DNA of 64,000 bases from Alopecurus myosuroides (GCA_028641055.1 CM054059.1:47563682-47627681); one strand, 5' to 3'; shown: positions 30,118 to 44,436, counted from the first letter of the stretch. Numbers and translations are program-made. Notes: generated from the letters alone by a model not told the origin.

Positions 30118-33100
30118 TGTGGTGACCCAGCACACCACTGCATGTGTAGTGCGCAAGTCGGTGACATAATACTCGCAGAAGGACTTATCCGTGAATATTA
30201 CATCTCTCAGAGTGGTACAACAGAAACACAGCGGGTCCAAGCAAAGCTATAGGATACAAACTTCATTACAAAATCTTGAGAATCTCTTTGATGAATCAAA
30301 GAAGATCTCATACAAATGAAACATCAGAAGAAACAATTCGAAGATCCAAGCTGGAGAATTACTCTAGCTCAGAATAAACCTACTACGGCTGATGTCAGCC
30401 CTAATCTATGGCTTGAACAACTAAGTCCGAGAATGGACTCTACCTACACCTTGATAGCTTCTCCTCCACCAGCGTTGTTGATGATGATGCTTTACCTACT
30501 AAGTAATAGATGACTCCATATGGCTTCATGAGATGGCGATGGCTTCTCGATGATGACTTCCCTCAGGCTTCAACTCTAAGCAGGGGGTCAAATGGGAACG
30601 AATGAGTAACGAGCGTTACTGAGCAAGTTCATGATATATAGGATATAGTTTGATGCACTAACTACAGCTTTAGACTCAAAAGAGTCATAAGCTAATGCTA
30701 GGTTTTTGTAAATCTTTCTTCAAGAAGTTGCTTTTAATTCTGAAGACTATGCCCGCCAGATCTTCACAGGACTAGAACTTCATGGAGTTGCCTTTCCTAC
30801 GGCGTTCACAGCTCCTTCCCGGAACAAGGGGTAAAATGTCACATCCTTTTACACTCTGCAGAGGTGCGTTACTTTACCCATGGACGACCAAGACCATGTT
30901 TCACAACCAGGTGTACATTCCTGTCCACACCCACTCAGGTGTGGGGCCCGGTTGTTGGTCCAAGCCAGACTGTGCTTCTCCGCACAACGCATGCCCACCC
31001 ATTTCTGCCAGCAGGTTGAACGCCTGATTCCACCCCTCACGATGGATATTTACGCGCCCCTGGCAGACCATCATAGACCCGCAGAGTACGTCTCTGGCAG
31101 CCCGTTGACATGCGAACGAGAAAATATCACAGCTGACTTACTCCCCCCATAGAAGACCCATGGTTAACGCGAATTTACGGCGCAAGAATCCTGACCTATT
31201 CATATTACCATGGTTCCATCCACCCACCAAACAGAACACTACCACTCGGGTAGTCATTCAATTAGTCATATTATTATAAAAATAGGATCATGCATTCTTT
31301 TGAGAGTAGGTGATAATATGATAGGGTTTTTGCAAATAGTTCGTTATGGAATACTGCAAAGGATATGAGCAAGTGATGAACTTGCCTGTGATTGAGATAA
31401 CCATAATAATCAATGTCTTCGGGTTCGAGGGTCGCGTAGAGAAATCCCGACATCTGAAAGATAGAAAAGTAGTCCCGGTAAGGACTACAGAAAACATTGG
31501 CAAGATGATACATGCATAGTAATGAGATGCATCGTGAAATACCCTGGAAAACACCCCATCTTATAAGTGTAAGCCACGTTTGATACGATATCTGAATCAC
31601 ACAGATTTTAGATAAAATGTTTCATTACTTGTGGTGATGTGGTTGTTAGTTCTTTTAAACTTGCATGTGTTTCACTTATACTTAGCAAACAACTGTTACT
31701 ATGTTTAGGTAGAGTTTTTTAATTACTGGTTAGAGAATAAGACAATAACACATGGAAAATAACTATTGAAAAGATAACAGTCATCTTTTGTTTTATATTC
31801 AAAAAGTGTAGAGCTGATAACCAAGAGTTTAATTGAAAATGAGGAACTAAGACAACTAACTCTATCATCACACAACTTGATATTGTCTAGTGATGATAGG
31901 TTTATTAGGTGTGAAAACATGAGGGTTTTATTAATAAGGAAAATAATGTTGTGGCAGCTATTTCTGGTTTTAATGGAATATTATAGAACTTAATTATATG
32001 TTTAGAATTGAGTTTGTAAGTTAAAAAAAATGTTTTATAATTGATGATTTGAGTTGGAAATGCTTTTCTCTTTAATTTGGTATATCATTTAATGTTTTCT
32101 GAAAATATTTGAATATATTTATTATTTTATTAATTTTAAATGAATTAATTGACTAGGCAAAACATTGTATACATAAAAACATGGTCAAATGACCTTGTAA
32201 ACATAATAGATGATTTTCATTTGTCATTTGAAGCATTTTGGTATGGAAATTGTATTTTTTTGATTTTATGAAATATTTATTATTTTTCTCAATTTTTAAA
32301 TGATTTATTTTAATTAAAGAAAATGTTTAATTTTAAACTTTATCAAACATTTTTGAAAAGTTGGTAAATAAATAGATTATATTTTTCTGATTCATTTGAT
32401 ATATTATTTATATTTTTCTGAGTTATAGGTTTAAAGTTATTGATTTATTAGGTTTAATTATTTTTATGTTATTATTTGAATTGACAGGTGGGTCCCACCT
32501 GTCATATTCGTTTTAAATTAAAAATTAATGAAAATAAACAGAAAAGAGCTCATGACGTCATGATGACGTCATGACTGCGTCATCACAGAGCAATTCTTCT
32601 CTGTGAATTCGAATTCGACGGATTCAATGCAATTTGATCTAATTGATCTAGCCAACAAGCTAGAGGGCATCACGGCTAGTCAGGGATGTGGCGGAGTGAG
32701 ACAAATGGTCGCCGGAGCTGTGCTGCCGGTGAGCATCTATGGCGGCGGACAGCGGTGTTCGGTGATTGACAGAATCCAAGGATGGATTTCGGAAACGAAT
32801 GCGCTCAGAGATGCGGCAGCTCACCGGGAGTGTGCTAGTGAAGATGATTGGGTACGAAGAGCTTCACAGCGGCGGCGCGCTTCCGCGGCGACCGGAGACA
32901 GAGCGAAAGGGAACATCGAAATTCTCCGGCCTCCCTCCATCCCGGCAAACGACGGTTGGTGGAGGGATAGAGGAGGTCATGGCGCATCTAATGGTGGCCT
33001 CGGTTCTTCTCGAGGTGACCGGAATCGTCGGCGACGAGTGGTGACCGGCGGAGCTAGGGTTAGGGTTTCGTCTCGGTTTAGTACAGAGAGAGAGCGAGGT

Positions 33101-36000
33101 GCAGCGAGGCGAGAGAGAGTGAGAGAGCACGGCTCTCCTTCTCGGGCCTTATCCACGCGAAGGGAGGAAACATGAGACGACACGCCGACGGTGACTCGAC
33201 GTCGACCGCCTGTGCCTTCTGGGCGAAACGGAGGAATAAGAAAAGAAATAATCTTTTACAGAAAACCCCTTGGAACTTTTTACAAATTACCTAGAAATCC
33301 TTCTGTCTTAAAAACTGAAAAGAAAACCTTTGTTTTCAGGGCCAAATTGTAACCCTAAAAATTATTAAAAATCACTTTTTGGATCCTTATCAAATTTCAC
33401 AGCTCACCGTGTTTTGTTTTGGTGAATTTGAAGAATTTTTGTTTTTTTTATTTAGGGTGCTAAATTAAGTGATTTTATTGTTTTCACTCAATTTAATTTA
33501 TTAAATGTCTTAAAATTTAATTTAGGCCTGAATATTATATCCCTACAACACACATATGGTTCCCAAGTGGTGTGGTATGAGTGGATCATATTCTGTACAA
33601 TATTTTATAGAAAATAATTTAGTAAAACTATTTAGTACTGGTTCTATGCACTGTTATGAAAATCACTTAATAGAGAATTTTATTCTATGTCAACCCAAAT
33701 GATTTTAATGGGTGAAGGAACTTGTTTCCTTGTATACTACTATGTAATTTTCATCATTGAAACTCTTCACAATTTTGATTGACATTTTACTTAGGTAAGT
33801 GCAAGTCTTGTTGGTTGTTTTTAGTACTTGACCAAGTGGAAAACATGTGTGGTTTTGAAAACTTATTTGTTTGTTTTCCACATAGGTTCCAATTGGGGAT
33901 ATTATCTCATGTTTGTTTAAGAACATGTAATCCTTAACATGGTTATGTGCAGATGAATCTTTGTTGTTATCAGGTAGTCTTGTGTATGAAAAGGATTTGG
34001 AAAACAAGGTATTAAGCTTGTTTTCATCTACCTCCTCATATCAAAACATGTGGATGTAATGGCTTGTTATTATTTCATACTTGATAATTGTTTCCATTTA
34101 AGATATTACTATGAGCTCCTCATCTCTGATGAGTTTAACAGAGGTTAATGGTTCTCTAATATATCCTAATGATTCACTGGATAATTTCTTATGATCCCTT
34201 ACTGAGGCAGTGTTGCTTCTGGTAGTCTTCTGTTACTTGATGTTCTTCTCTCTAATTGCTACTAGTCTTCTGGTACTGCCTTTGTCATTTGCAAGGAAGA
34301 TCAACTCATGGATTCCATCTTCAACTATCTCACCCCTGTGGTTAAAACAACCAGTATTTCCAAGAAAATATTTTACTTAGATGATTATAAAAATATGGGA
34401 GTTTGTTTTATGACATCAATTAGCCTTAAGCATATAAGAAGAATCTGTTGACAAGTTTGCAAGGCTTGTCCCCAAATTACTTTTCATATGCAAGAGGATG
34501 AGATGTACTAGGTTATTCAACCTTCTGTTTGTTTGTGTATGACATTCAATTGTTTGAGTATACAAAAGTGATCTGTTAACAAGGTAGCTAGTCTTGCTAT
34601 CAAACTACTTCTATATAACACTAACTTTGGAGTATCACAATGTTTCAAGAGTGTTTAATAAGATCATATCAAGATGTAAGAATTTCCAAATACCCTTATA
34701 ATAGATTGAAGTAGCACTTCTAGAACAATCTGAATAATCTTCTTAAAGATCTTCTGATGATAGTTCCTCCTTTCTTATGGATTCCTTCTCTTGCAGAATG
34801 TCTTGGAGAGGATTAAAGAATAACAAGATAAAATGATCTATATAAACTAATAAGATCTAGATTAAGAGTTATCTCATGCTTTTATTATCCTTCCATATAC
34901 TTCTTGTTTTGCTTCCCATAAGATATATACTTGTCTCATACATGATTGATTTTATCTAGCTTTCACTCCAATTCCCCTAATAGAGGTTATAACTTGTTGT
35001 TGTTCATTACTTGTATCCAGAGATACTTTAGTTGATGAATATTAATGTGGATAGAAATATGAAGTGTTTGTGGAATGATGACTTAATAGTGAGTTGATCA
35101 AATGGTTCATTGATGTGTTCATAGCTCATGTGCTCACTGGTATAAGATGAATAAGGCAATGGGCATAAGAAGGTTATTGGGGTTTAATGACTTATATCAT
35201 AATTGATAGTTCTTTTTCTCAGGTTTCATGTTGTCACTTTATATTCTTCTCTTTATTACATTTTTCATTCATAAGGCAGATATAGAGGTTTGGGAATATC
35301 CTATGTAATTATCAAGGTTTAACAGTAGTTTTAAGAAGATTTATTTCTTCTTTAAGGTACTTCCTTTATGGTGTATGAGATATGTACATATTCGATAAAT
35401 ATGTTAATACAGTTATTATATCATTTCCCACTTGTGGGTTTTGAGTTAACACTTGTTTGTATCAGTGGTGTTCTATTGAACCTTTGTTATTTACATGTGA
35501 AGGTTAACTTAGTAGTTACTAAATAATTTGGAAAGATGTGGTGCGGATGGTTCATAACTTTAAAGAGTTATTGTTTCAGAGGACATAACACCTCTGTTGA
35601 TGAGATGGTTCAATTGTGTATTACTCATTGGTGGAAGTATGATCATCAATTGTGTGATTTGGGTTCTCACCCCTCTTTGAGTTCTAGATACCTAGTGAAT
35701 TATTCCAAGTCACTTAAAGACTTGTGATTAAGGTTGTTGAGAGTTTGTGTTGGTCACAACCAATTATGGTTTGTGTAATCATATGATTTTATTTTTGTAG
35801 AGATGCTATATTATTAAGATCACTCCAAATGTACTCCTGACTAGATGAACTAGATCTATTTCATCATGTCAAGTGAAACTTTGGTCACTTTGCTTTGTTT
35901 AAACTTTCGCGCCAAAATTTCCCGTGCTTTTAGATGCATGCTTTGCAAATGCAATATTAAATTTAGATCCTTATAACTTCCTAAACACTGGGATGTTACA
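30118..36000 (-). repeat. Y 3' LTR
   Basis: Mostly AT-rich with a GC-rich block at 32540-33180. Compared with the 5' LTR it lacks 57 bp (38785-38841) and 59 bp (38949-39007), the second lying between TGAC repeats. Two TGACGTCA palindromes are within 32551-32580. The frames open in the GC block are not supported as coding. Confidence 0.93.
32540..33180 (-). promoter_or_regulatory. Putative Y promoter and leader region (3' LTR copy)
   Basis: A GC-rich island in AT-rich DNA. On the sense strand it reads GTGGATAAGGCCCGAG (TATA-like, about 33155), then a CT-rich stretch (CTCTCTCACTCTCTCTCGCC), then AACCCTAACCCTAGCTCCG, resembling a plant transcription start and leader. The equivalent is at 40350-40990 in the other LTR. 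This is inference from composition only. Confidence 0.4.
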
Positions 36001-36016
36001 GTATCTCCCCCTTAAC
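36001..36016 (-). promoter_or_regulatory. Y polypurine tract
   Basis: The minus strand reads GTTAAGGGGGAGATAC, abutting the 3' LTR, whose sense start is TGTAACATCCC. Confidence 0.8.
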
Positions 36017-37798
36017 AAGAACTTCGTCCCGAAGTTCAACCTCTCTCACGTAAAGATAGGTAGAGAGAACTTCTGTAGACCATTCAATCTTCACAGCTGT
36101 TTTCTTGTGTTGACCTCGGCATGTGTAGCCTCTTGTCTGGATTGTTCACCTTTCACTGTCTTGCGTAATGATCTAATACTTAGCCTGTTGCTATGACAAC
36201 TTTGTTTTGTTACTAGGCCTTCCTAATGGTCTTAGGAAGAACACGTGGTATTTCCACCATATAGTGGATACACAGTTTCATTCTCTGATGAATAGGTATG
36301 GTTTCCTAACTCTCAGACTTTCTGAAGAACATTTGGTATATCCACCAGGTGATGAATAACCAATAAAATTCTTCAAGTACTATGGGTACTGTCTATGGTT
36401 AGACTTCCATTTGGTTCAATCTAATGGTCTCAAGAGGAATACTGCTCAAAGAAACTTGTACAACATAGTGTACATTGACTTAGACTCCCCTATTAGTGAA
36501 AATATCTTCGAGTTGCCTCGAGTTTTAACTATTCCCTACAGACGACTACAACCCATTCCACTGGTTATTTCCTATAGTCCTTCTACATCTTTGGGTTTTT
36601 ACTTCTATGGGACGATTCTATAAGTTTATTTTCTAACTTCTACATATTTCCTTCTCGGATATGACTACTCATGTGATTTTCTTGGCATCACTTGTGGTAG
36701 TTCCCCATGTGTTGATGAATATGTCACAAACTCCAAGAAAGATGTGGAATGTGGTCCATTCCCATCAGTGGCTTCATTGTCTACTGCCCTCTTGACTCTC
36801 TAGTCTTCCAGAGCTTTGGTGGTTGCTTCAATCTGCTGATTACCCAGACCGCTCTCATTCTAATCCTATACCCTATAGACCAGTAACATCAAGAAAGAAC
36901 TCACTGTTTGCACATGCATTTGCACATCAAGTTCAATCCTCATGTACAGATCTAGTCAATCAAAGATCCAAATAAGATGTAATAAATCTCAAATGCAGTT
37001 ATCACTCATGCATCAAAAGCCTGTGAAATAAAAGTACTTAGAGTAAAACATCTTGAGTACCAAGGCTCTTAAATTCTATACACTACAAGTAGGTATATAG
37101 TACCTTGTAATCCTAGTCTACACAACCACTCTTTGACTAGATCATTACTCCAATTGCATGCCTTTCTGCAATGGAATAAACCAAGACAAAATGATCCTAT
37201 AGTAGTTGTTTTTCTAAATTGGTTCCACATAAAACTAAGTATTATGTAATTGAATTACTTCATCCCGATTATGATAAAATTCTCATGGCATCTGTTGATC
37301 CTTCATGTTTTTTATCACATCGTAGAAGTAGTATTGTAGCTTCCATCAATGCTTTGCCTTCTCCTAGTTCTATACTATACTATACTGATTCACCTCTAGA
37401 CTTGATAACTGAGGGTATGGTATTTACCCCATAATTACCATGGTTTTAATAACTCTTTATGACTCCTATACTTAATCTATACCATATTCTACTCCATCCT
37501 ATGCATTCATAGAATGGGGTAATCCTCACTTTGACTTAATCATCTCTGACTATGTCAAAACTCTTTTTCTCATTGAAACTGATTCCTGCTAGGCTTGTAA
37601 CTATTCATACCTAGGTACAAAGAAAATAGTTAAGTAGGTTTACTCAAGTTGAGTAAGAATATTCTATACAAGTATGATCATATCATTCTCACGTGAATGA
37701 TCATCATAGTTGTAGGAAATGTGGTTTAGATAAGGTGGCTTCCTATAGTTCTTTACCAACCTACAGATCTCCTAAAAGGTTTTCAACCTAAGGTCGCT
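36017..37798 (-). other. Y internal region, non-coding
   Basis: AT-rich, with no open frame longer than about 90 codons and no recognisable gag, protease, RT or integrase motif in either direction. Only the PPT-proximal GAACTTCGGGACGAAGTTC (about 36019-36037) recalls chromovirus 3' ends. Either the coding region was replaced or this is a decayed remnant. Confidence 0.75.
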
Positions 37799-37812
37799 TC
37801 GCTCTGATACCA
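37799..37812 (-). promoter_or_regulatory. Y primer binding site (initiator tRNA-Met)
   Basis: The minus strand TGGTATCAGAGCGA follows the 5' LTR with a 2-nt gap. TGGTATCAGAGC is the standard plant PBS complementary to initiator tRNA-Met. Confidence 0.93.
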
Positions 37813-37814
37813 TC

Positions 37815-40800
37815 TATGGTGACCCAGTACACCACTGCATGTGTAGTGCGCAAGTCGGTGACATAATACTCGCAGAAGGACTTATCCGTGAATATTACAT
37901 CTCTCAGAGTGGTACAACAGAAACACAGCGGGTCCAAGCAAAGCTATAGGATACAAACTTCATTACAAAATCTTGAGAATCTCTTTGATGAATCAAATAA
38001 GATCTCACACAAATGAAACATCATAAGAAGCAATTCGAAGATCCAAGCTGGAGAATTACTCTAGCTCAGAATAAACCTACTACGGCTGATGTCAGCCCTA
38101 ATCTATGGCTTGAACAACTAAGTCCGAGAATGGACTCTACCTACACCTTGATAGCTTCTCCTCCACCAGCGTTGTTGATGATGATGCTTTACCTACTAAG
38201 TAATAGATGACTCCATATGGCTTCATGAGATGGCGATGGCTTCACGATGATGACTTCCCTCAGGCTTCAACTCTAAGCAGGGGGTCAAACGGGAAGGAAT
38301 GAGTAACGAGCGTTACTCAGCAAGTTCATGATATATAGGAGATAGTTTGATGCACTAACTACAACTTTAGACTCAAAAGAGTCATAAGCTAATGCCAGGT
38401 TTTTGTAAATCTTTGTTCAAGAGGTTGCTTTTAATTCTGAAGACTATGCCCGCCAGAACTTCACAGGACTAGAACTTCATGGAGTTGTCTTCCCTGCAGC
38501 GTTCGTAGCTCCTTCCCGGAACAAGGGGTAACATGTCACATCCTTTTACACTCTGCAGAGGTGCGTTACTTTACCCATGGACGACCAAGACCATGTTGCA
38601 CAACCAGGTGTACATTCCTGTCCACTCCCACTCAGGTGTGGGGCCCGGTTGTTGGTCCAAGCAAAACCATGCTTCTCCACATAATGCATGCCCACCCATT
38701 TCTGCCAGCAGGTTGAACGCCTGATTCCACCCCTCACGATGGATACCTACGTGCCCCTGGCAGACCATCATAGACCCGCAGAGTCCGTGGGAATTAAGGG
38801 ATACCACCCATGTGCATGTAGTCTCGCAAGACCTATAGCGTACGTCTCTGGCAGCCCGTTGACATGCGAACGAGAAAAGATCACAACTGACTTACTCCCC
38901 CATAGAAGACCCATGGTTAACGCGAATTTACGGCGCAAGAATCCTGACGGCAGTTGTGATTAATTCCTAGGTAATACTTTCCCATGCAGATGGAACCTTC
39001 CTTTGACCTATTCATCTTACCATGGTTCCATCCACCCACCAAACAGAACACTACCACTCGGGTAGTCATTCAATTAGTTATATTATTATAAAAATAGGAT
39101 CATGCATTCTTTTGAGAGTAGGTGATAATATGATAGGGTTTTTGCAAATAGTTCGTTATGAAATACTGCAAAGGATATGAGCAAGTGATGAACTTGCCTG
39201 TGATTGAGATAACCATAATAATCAATGTCTTCGGGTTCGAGGGTCGCGTAGATAAATCCCGACATCTGAAAGATAGCAAAGTAGTCCCGGTAAGGACTAC
39301 AGAAAACATTTGCAAGATGATACATGCATAGTAATGAGATGCATCGTGAAATACCCTGGAAAACACCCCAGCTTAAAAGTGTAAGCCACGTTTGATACGA
39401 TATCTCAATCACACAGATTTTAGATAAAATGTTTCATTACTTGTGGTGATGTGGTTGTTAGTTCTTTTAAACTTGCATGTGTTTCACTTATACTTAGCAA
39501 ACAACTGTTACTATGTTTAGGTAGATTTTTTTTATTACTGGTTAGAGAATAGGACAATAACACATGGAAAATAACTATTGAAAAGAAAACAGTCATATTT
39601 TGTTTTATATTCAAAAAGTGTAGAGCTGATAACCAAGAGTTTAATTGAAAATGAGGAACTAACACAACTAAATCTATCATCACACAACTTTATATTGTCT
39701 AGTGATGATAGGTTTATTAGGTGTGAAAACATGAGGGTTTTATTAATAAGGAAAATAATGTTGTGGCAGCTATTTCTGGTTTTAATGAAATATTATAGAA
39801 CTTTATTATATGTTTAGAATTAAGTTTGTAAGTTACACAAAATGTTTTATAATTGATGTATTTGAGTTGGAAATGCTTTTCTCTTTAATTTGGTATATCA
39901 TTTAATGTTTTCTGAAAATATTTGAATATATTTATTATTTTATTAATTTTAAATGAATTAATTGACTAGGCAAAACATTGTATACGTAAAAATATGGTCA
40001 AATAACCTTGTAAACATCATACATGATTTGCATTCGTCATTTGAAGCATTATGGTATATAACTTGTATTTTTTGATTTTATGAAATATTTATTATTTTTC
40101 TCAATTTTTAAATGATTTATTTTAATTAAAGAAAATTTTTAAATTTAAACTTTATCAAACATTTTTGAAAAGTTGGTAAATAAATAGATTATATTTTTCT
40201 GATTCATTTGATATATTATTTATATTTTTCTGAGTTATAGGTTTAAAGTTATTGATTTATTAGGTTTAATTATTTTTATGTTATTATTTGAATTGACAGG
40301 TGGGTCCCACCGGTCATATTCGTTTTAAATTAAAAATTAATGAAAATAAACAGAAAAGAGCTCATGACGTCATGGTGACGTCATGACTGCGTCATCACAA
40401 AGCAATTCTTCTCTGTGAATTCGAATTCGACGGATTCAATGCAATTTGATCTAATTGATCTAGCCAACAAGCTAGAGGGCATCACGACGAGTCAGGGATG
40501 TGGCGGAGTGAGACAAATGGTCGCCGGAGCTGTGCTGCCGGAGAGCATCTATGGTGGCGGACGGCGGTGTTCGGTGATTGACAGAATCAAAGGATGGATT
40601 TCGGAAACGAATGCGCTCAGAGATGCGGCAGCTCACCGGGAGTTTGCTGGTGAAGATGATTCGGTACGAGGAGCTTCACAGCGGCGGCGCGCTTCCGCGT
40701 CGACCGGAGACAGAGCGAAAGGGAACATCGAAATTCTCCGGCCTCCCTCCATCCCGACAAACGAGGGTTGGTGGAGGGATAGAGGAGGTCATGGCGTATC

Positions 40801-43791
40801 TAATGGTGGGCTCGGTTCTTCTCGAGGTGACAGGAATCGTCGGCGGCGAGTGGTGGCCGGCGGAGCTAGGGTTAGGGTTTCGTCTCGGTTCAGTACAGAG
40901 AGAGAGCGAGGTGCAGCGAGGCGAGAGAGAGTGAGAGAGCACGGCTCTCCTTCTCGGGCCTTATCCACGCGAAGGGAGGAAACATGAGACGACACGCCGA
41001 CGGTGACTCGACGTCGACCGCCTGTGCCTTCTGGCCGGAACGGAGGAAGAAGAAAAGAAATAATCTTTTATAGAAAACCCCCTGGAAGTTTTTACAAATT
41101 ACCTAGAAGTTTTCTGTCTTAAAAACTGAAAAGAAAGCCTTTGTTTTCAGGGCCAAATTGTAACCCTAAAAATTATTAAACATCACTTTTGGGATCCTTA
41201 TCAAATTTCACAGCTCACCATGTTTTGTTTTGGTGAATTTGAAGAATTTTTGTATTTTTTATTTAGGGTGCTAAATTAAGTGATTTTATTGTTTTCACTC
41301 AATTTAATTTATTAAATGTCTTAAAATTTACTTTAGGCCTGAATATTATATCCCTACAACACACATATGGTTCCCAAGTGGTGTGGTATGAGTGGATCAT
41401 ATTCTGTACAATATCTTATAGAAAATAATTTAGTAAAACTATTTAGTACTAGTTCTATGCACTGTTATGAAAATAAGTTAATAGAGAATTTTATTCTATG
41501 TCAACCCAAATGATTTTAATGGGTGAAGGAACTTGTTTCCTTGTATACTACTATGTAATTTTCATAATTGGAACTCTTCACGATTTTGATTGACATTTTA
41601 CTTAGGTAAGTGCAAGTCTTGTTGGTTGTGTTTAGTACTTGACCAAGTGGAAAACATGTGTGGTTTTGAAAACTTATTTGTTTGTTTTGCACATAGGTTC
41701 CAATTGGGGATATTATCTCATGTTTGTTTAAGAACATGTAATCCTTAACATGGTTATGTGCAGATGAATCTTTGTTGTTATCAGGTAGTCTTGTGTATGA
41801 AAAGGATTTGGAAAACAAGGTATTAAGCTTGTTTTCATCTACCTCCACATATCAAAACATGTGGATGTAATGGCTTGTTATTATTTCATACTTGATAATT
41901 GTTTCCATTTAAGATATTACTATGAGCTCCTCATCTCTGATGAGTTTGACAGAGGTTAATGGTTCTCTAATATATCCTAATGATTCACTGGATAATTTCT
42001 TATGATCCCTTACTGAGACAGTGTTGCTTCTGGTGGTCTTCTGTTACTTGATGTTCTTCTCTCTAATTGCTACTAGTCTTCTTGTACTGCCTTTGTCATT
42101 TGCAAGGAAGATCAACTCATGGATTCCATCTTCAACTATTTCACCCCTGTGGTGAAAACAACCAGTATTTCCAAGAAAAGATTTTACTTAGATGATTATA
42201 AAAATATGGGAGTTTGTTTTATGACATCAATTAGCCTTAAGCATATAAGAAGAATATGTTGACAAGTTTGCAAGGCTTGTCCCCAAATTACTTTTCATAT
42301 CCAAGAGGCTGAGATGTACTAGGTTATTCAACCTTCTGTTTGTTTGTGCATGACATTCAATTGTTTGAGTATACAAAAATGATCTGTTATCAAACTACTT
42401 CTATATAACACTAACTTTGGAGTATCACATTGTTTCAAGAGTGTTTAATAAGATCAGATCAAGATATAAGAGTTTCCAAATACCCTTATAATAGATTGAA
42501 GTAGCACTTCTAGAACAATCTGAATAATCTTCTTAAAGATCTTCTGATGATAGTTCCTCCTTTCTAATGGATTGCTTCTCTTGCAGAATGTCTGGGAGAG
42601 GATTAAAGAATAATAAGATAAAATGATCTAGGTAAAATAATAAGATCTAGATTAAGAGTTAGCTCATGCTTTTATTATCCTTCCATATACTTCTTGTTTT
42701 GCTTCCCATAAGATAGATACTTGTCTCATACATGATTGATTTTGTCTAGCTTTCACTCCAATTCCCCTAATAGAGGTTATAACTTGTTGTTATTCATTAC
42801 TTGAATCCAGAGATACTTTAGTTGATGAATATTAATGTGGATAGAAATATTAAGTGTTTGTGGAATGATGACTTAATAGTGAGTTGATCAAATGGTTCAT
42901 TGATGTGTTCATAGCTCATGTGCTCACTGGTATAAGATGAATAAGGCAATGGGCATAAGAAGGTTATTGGGGTTTAATGACTTATATCATAATTGATAGT
43001 TGTTTTTCTCAGGTTTCATGTTGTCACTTTATATTCTTCTCTTTATTACATTTTCCATTCATAAGGCAGAAATAGAGGTTTGGGAATATCCTATGTAATT
43101 ATCAAGGTTTAACAGTAGTTTTAAGAAGATTTAATTCTTCTTTAAGGTACTTCATCTATGGTGTATGAGATATGTACATATTCGATAAATATGTTAATAC
43201 AATTATTATATCATTTCCCACTTGTGGGTTTTGAGTTAACACTTGTTTGTATAAGTGGTGTTCTATTGAACCTTTGTTATTTACATGTGAAGGTTAACTT
43301 AGTAGTTACTAAATAATTTGGAAAGATGTGGTGTGAATGGTTGATAACTTTAAAGAGTTATTGTTTGAGAGGACATACCACCTCTGTTGATGAGATGGTT
43401 CAATTGTGTATTACTCATTGGTGGAAGTATGATCATCAATTGTGTGATTTGGTTTCTCACCCCTCTTTGAGTTCTAGATACCTAGTGAATTATTCCAAGT
43501 CACTTAAAGACTTGTGATTAAGGTTGTTGAGAGTTTGTGTTGGTCACAACCAATTAGGGTTTGTGTAATCAGATGATTTGATTTTTGTAGAGATGCTATA
43601 TTATTAAGATCACTCCAAATGTACTCCTGACTAGATGAACTAGATCTATTTCATCATGTCAAGTGAAACTTTGGTCACTTTGCTTTGTTTAAACTTTCGC
43701 GCCAAAATTTCCCGTTCTTTTAGATGCATGCTTTGAAAATGCACATATTAAATTTAGATCCTTATAGCTTCCCAAACACTGGGATGTTACA
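37815..43791 (-). repeat. Y 5' LTR
   Basis: 5977 bp. Its PBS-side end is TATGGTGACCC (the other copy has TGTGG), a mutated terminal dinucleotide. It carries two blocks missing from the 3' LTR and lacks 21 bp near 42389 that the 3' LTR has. The divergence between LTRs is clearly higher than for V or for the tandem duplication, so Y is older. Confidence 0.93.
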
Positions 43792-43796
43792 GAGTG

Positions 43797-44436
43797 CCCG
43801 CGTGCATAATCATTGATTACATTACACACTTTTTTTAATGCAATTATCTGTTGCTTGCAACTTAATACCTAAGGGGGTTCGGATGATAACTTGAGGGTAG
43901 ATTATTAGTCATAGATGCAGATGGATGTCGGTCTATGTATCTTGTTGTAATGCCCGCACCAAATATCATAGTAAACTTCATATCATATTGTGCACTATGG
44001 TGCAACCTCTATTTGTCAATTGCCCAGCTGTAATTTGTTCACCCAACATGCTATCTTTTATGGAGAGACACCACTAGTGAACCTATGAACCCCGGTCCAT
44101 TTTTCACATTGTTAAACAAACCACAACAATTTCCTGCTCTCTTTACTTACTGCAAGCATACACTGTTTTCCACACTATACGTCTAATCTTTGTTTTCAGC
44201 AAGACCGGTGAGATTGACAACCTCACTTTACCGTTGGGGCAAAGTATTTTGGTTGTGTTGTGTGCCGGCTCCATGTTGTTGCTGACACCGGTGAAGCGCC
44301 AGCAGCACCGTCAGTGGCATCAACCTTCCGAAGGTCCTCTTTCTCCTACTGGATTGATAACCCTGGTTCTTAACTAAGGGGAAAACTCCTACCGTTGTGC
44401 TCATCACACCCTCCTCTTGGGGTTCCCAACAAAGCG
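43797..44436 (+). mobile_element. Z LTR, right fragment
   Basis: Continuation of the Z LTR after the Y insertion. It contains ccgcgtgcataatcattgat, stretches typical of Triticeae gypsy LTR 3' parts (caattgcccagctgtaattt; gtgagattgacaacctcact) and cctcttggggttcccaac close to the expected LTR end. The right boundary is approximate, because the next sequence is a minus-strand gag fragment and no clean duplication is seen. Confidence 0.75.

Larger units (their letters stand above)
26794..31538. repeat. Tandem duplication, copy B
   Basis: Second copy of 20083-24891. Homology ends at 31538, where copy B continues into the rest of the Y LTR. Confidence 0.95.
30118..43791 (-). mobile_element. Y: complete non-autonomous element with LTRs of about 5.9 kb
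   Basis: A 13.67-kb element flanked by GAGTG (30113-30117 and 43792-43796). The 3' LTR is 30118-36000 (5883 bp), the internal region 36001-37814 (1814 bp) and the 5' LTR 37815-43791 (5977 bp). Sense is minus: the LTR starts TGTAACATCCC on that strand, the PBS is complementary to initiator tRNA-Met, and a PPT precedes the 3' LTR. The internal region holds no gag or pol. The 3' end next to the PPT keeps GAACTTCGGGACGAAGTTC, a sequence I associate with the 3' end of plant chromovirus (Tekay-type) elements. This fits the LARD/large-LTR class of non-autonomous elements. Confidence 0.92.

Noticed and set aside
32603..33175. 190-codon plus-strand ORF in the Y LTR, present at full length in both LTRs (also 40415-40987)
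   Set aside because: The two copies differ by about 13 amino-acid changes with few silent ones, so there is no sign of purifying selection. It lies in a GC-rich promoter/leader block and is antisense to the element. I treat it as chance.
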